A DNA stretch of 64,000 nucleotides from positions 8,928,001-8,992,000 of the forward strand of contig NZ_CP108394.1 of the NCBI RefSeq assembly GCF_041435215.1, given 5' to 3'. The DNA comes from Streptomyces sp. NBC_01314 (GTDB taxonomy: Bacteria > Actinomycetota > Actinomycetes > Streptomycetales > Streptomycetaceae). The position numbers were made by a program, and so were the translations under genes. Numbering within the stretch: position 1 is the first letter of the stretch; the number at the start of each line of letters is the position of its first letter. A model generated the notes under the pieces. That model saw nothing but the letters and a program-made list of their open reading frames with translations. It was not told the origin of the DNA and did no database searches. This document shows positions 62,267-64,000 of the stretch, piece after piece.

Positions 62267-62562
62267 TCAGGCCCGAAGACCTCGACCCTGTCCGAAACCC
62301 GACGTATATGGATGCACTCGCCCGGACACTCCTTCGCGGAGTCCACCACATCCGTGAGAAGCGGCAGCGGAACGGGCGTTGTGGCCCCCGGGGCCTGCAG
62401 CAACTCGTCGCCCGAGCCCTTCACATAGGCCAGCCCGTCGATGTCCAGCTCGAACACCTCGGGCGCGTACTGGACGCAGATACCGTCACCGGTGCAGAGA
62501 TCCTGGTCGATCCAGACCTCCAGCGGCCCGCCCTCGGCTCCGGCCTCCTGCTGCACGGTCAT
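62257..62562 (-). CDS. Ferredoxin ([3Fe-4S]/[4Fe-4S] type)
   Basis: A 101-residue electron carrier. WIDQDLCTGDGICVQYAPEVF carries the first two cluster Cys with C-x5-C spacing. ECPGECIHI holds the next. An extra loop of about 25 residues (Pro/Leu/Thr-rich) separates the two halves, making it longer than the usual 65-residue Streptomyces ferredoxins. No P450 or oxidoreductase partner is adjacent. It is divergent from arc. Confidence 0.88.
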   Translation of the reverse strand: MTVQQEAGAEGGPLEVWIDQDLCTGDGICVQYAPEVFELDIDGLAYVKGSGDELLQAPGATTPVPLPLLTDVVDSAKECPGECIHIRRVSDRVEVFGPDAE

Positions 62563-62763
62563 CTCTCCTGCCGTCTCGATCGTCGAGCCGGTCGGGAACG
62601 ATGCAGGCTCTGACGGGTGTTGAACACTTCGACCCTACCCGGGGCGGCTTCCCAACCACGTTCGGTGGGTATTCCCCTGGCGTGAGGGAGAGCGCAAGGG
62701 TGAAGATCGGACACACCCCGACCGTCTTTGTGATCTAGGGGTTTCAATCGACACCCACCCAGG

Positions 62764-62769
62764 TAGGGT
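62764..62769 (+). promoter_or_regulatory. -10 candidate of arc
   Basis: TAGGGT at 62764-62769 fits TANNNT and gives a leader of about 33 nt with a GGAGGAGGTGAGG ribosome site. Confidence 0.45.
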
Positions 62770-62807
62770 CTGGAAGCGTCCAGCTCCCCTTGGAGGAGGT
62801 GAGGACC

Positions 62808-64000
62808 GTGGCAGCCCACGACGACGACATGAACCGCGGCATCCGCCCGGGACGAGGGTCCGACGACCCGGCCGGGCAGATTGCCTACCTTGAGCAGGAG
62901 ATCGCCGTCCTGCGACGCAAGCTCGCCGACTCTCCGCGACACACGAGGATTCTCGAAGAGCGGATCGTCGAGCTGCAGACCAATCTGGCCGGCGTGTCCG
63001 CACAGAACGAGCGGCTCGCCAACACACTCCGTGAGGCCCGCGACCAGATCGTGGCCCTCAAGGAGGAAGTCGACCGGCTCGCACAGCCGCCGGCCGGCTT
63101 CGGTGTCTTCCTCACGGCGAACGAGGACGGCACGGCCGACATCTTCACCGGAGGACGCAAACTCCGGGTGAACGTCAGCCCCAGCGTCGACCTGGAAGAG
63201 CTCCGGCGCGGCCAGGAACTGATGCTCAACGAGGCACTCAACGTGGTCGAGGCCATGGAGTACGAGAGCGTCGGCGACATCGTCACCCTCAAGGAGATCC
63301 TTGAGGACGGTGAGCGCGCCCTCGTGCAGGGGCACACCGACGAGGAACGGGTGGTACGGCTCGCCGAGCCGCTGCTGGACATCACCATCCGCCCCGGCGA
63401 CGCCCTCCTGCTCGAACCCCGCTCCGGCTACGTCTACGAGGTCGTGCCCAAGAGCGAGGTCGAGGAACTCGTCCTCGAAGAGGTCCCCGACATCGGCTAC
63501 GAGCAGATCGGTGGCCTCGGCAACCAGATCGAGATGATCCGCGACGCGGTCGAGCTCCCCTACCTCTACCCGGACCTGTTCAAGGAGCACGAACTCCGCC
63601 CGCCCAAGGGCGTCCTGCTCTACGGACCCCCCGGATGCGGCAAGACGCTCATCGCCAAGGCCGTGGCCAACTCACTGGCCAAAAAGGTCGCCGAAGTCAC
63701 CGGACAGGCCACCGGCAAGAGCTTCTTCCTCAACATCAAGGGCCCCGAACTCCTCAACAAGTACGTCGGCGAGACCGAGCGGCAGATCCGCCTCGTCTTC
63801 CAGCGTGCGAGGGAGAAGGCCAGCGAGGGCACCCCCGTCATCGTCTTCTTCGACGAGATGGAATCCCTCTTCCGCACCCGTGGCTCCGGCGTCAGCTCGG
63901 ACGTGGAGAACACCATCGTCCCGCAGCTGCTCGCCGAGATCGACGGCGTGGAAGGCCTGCAGAACGTCGTGGTCATCGGCGCCTCCAACCGCGAGGACAT
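62808..64000 (+). CDS. arc: Proteasome-forming AAA ATPase Arc/Mpa (3' part missing)
   Basis: The gene is cut by the right edge; 397 codons are present. The ring ATPase unfolds pupylated proteins and feeds them to the 20S proteasome. Order: N-terminal coiled coil ([19 protein letters not shown], then [20 protein letters not shown]), tandem OB-fold domains ([17 protein letters not shown]), then the AAA module with Walker A GPPGCGKT (near 275) and Walker [10 protein letters not shown] (near 345). GTG at 62808 follows GGAGGAGG. The proteasome and pup genes would be expected downstream. Confidence 0.96.
   Translation, partial: MAAHDDDMNRGIRPGRGSDDPAGQIAYLEQEIAVLRRKLADSPRHTRILEERIVELQTNLAGVSAQNERLANTLREARDQIVALKEEVDRLAQPPAGFGVFLTANEDGTADIFTGGRKLRVNVSPSVDLEELRRGQELMLNEALNVVEAMEYESVGDIVTLKEILEDGERALVQGHTDEERVVRLAEPLLDITIRPGDALLLEPRSGYVYEVVPKSEVEELVLEEVPDIGYEQIGGLGNQIEMIRDAVELPYLYPDLFKEHELRPPKGVLLYGPPGCGKTLIAKAVANSLAKKVAEVTGQATGKSFFLNIKGPELLNKYVGETERQIRLVFQRAREKASEGTPVIVFFDEMESLFRTRGSGVSSDVENTIVPQLLAEIDGVEGLQNVVVIGASNRED

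Overview
The window is about 72% G+C chromosomal DNA from a Streptomyces. It carries the short and long chaplin genes (chpH, chpC), the mycothiol ligase mshC, the glycerol operon with its IclR regulator GylR, metH, and the start of the proteasome-ring ATPase gene arc. Start codons are often GTG and ATGA/GTGA overlaps are common. I see no insertion sequence, prophage, CRISPR array or rRNA. One tRNA (Leu, GAG) lies near 5.9 kb.

Layout. 0-6 kb: a UPF0225 protein (cut by the left edge), an M1 aminopeptidase and a large membrane-anchored single-module NRPS of the epsilon-poly-lysine synthetase (Pls) type, then tRNA-Leu. 6-10 kb: an M20 hydrolase, chpH and a chpC with three chaplin repeats, and small conserved proteins. 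10-17 kb: a RecD2-like protein with eroded ATPase motifs coupled to an aldo/keto reductase, an F420-type oxidoreductase, a ferritin-like protein and a CorA transporter. 17-25 kb: the actinobacterial cluster phosphomutase / DUF3090 / SCO1664-family / mshC, a leaderless subtilase, a Tat-secreted beta-propeller and a PAC2 protein (ParJ-like). 25-42 kb: a sulfur and nucleoside salvage island. 42-52 kb: SUKH protein, glpD-glpK-glpF, gylR, metH. 52-64 kb: HAD hydrolase, two tandem orphan peptide-binding lipoproteins, a LuxR-type response regulator, RecB-like nuclease, site-2 protease, TrmI, a secreted protein, a ferredoxin and arc (cut by the right edge).

The most interesting part is 25.5-42 kb. 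It holds mtnA, mtnB, mtnC, mtnD and mtnK of the methionine salvage pathway, a ribose-type ABC transporter joined to mtnK (a likely methylthioribose importer), and a BMP-type nucleoside ABC transporter followed by a nucleoside phosphorylase and an MtaD-like deaminase. Together they could import and process methylthioadenosine or methylthioribose down to the keto acid. No final transaminase (MtnE) and no MTA nucleosidase are seen here. Three of its transcription units each begin with a 21-24 codon leader peptide ending in Cys-Arg or Cys-Arg-Arg/Gly, followed by a long C-rich, G-poor stretch. This suggests a common attenuation mechanism, perhaps Rho-based, that senses cysteine supply.

The rest is largely backbone. 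From memory, PAC2, mshC, SCO1664-family, DUF3090, phosphomutase, metH, RecB-like, TrmI and arc/mpa also lie near one another in Mycobacterium tuberculosis. The salvage island and the glp genes would then sit between ancestral neighbours. Non-coding structure includes strong bidirectional terminators between convergent genes, a dispersed extragenic repeat family with one tandem expansion, and a 75-bp palindromic element that supplies a stop codon.
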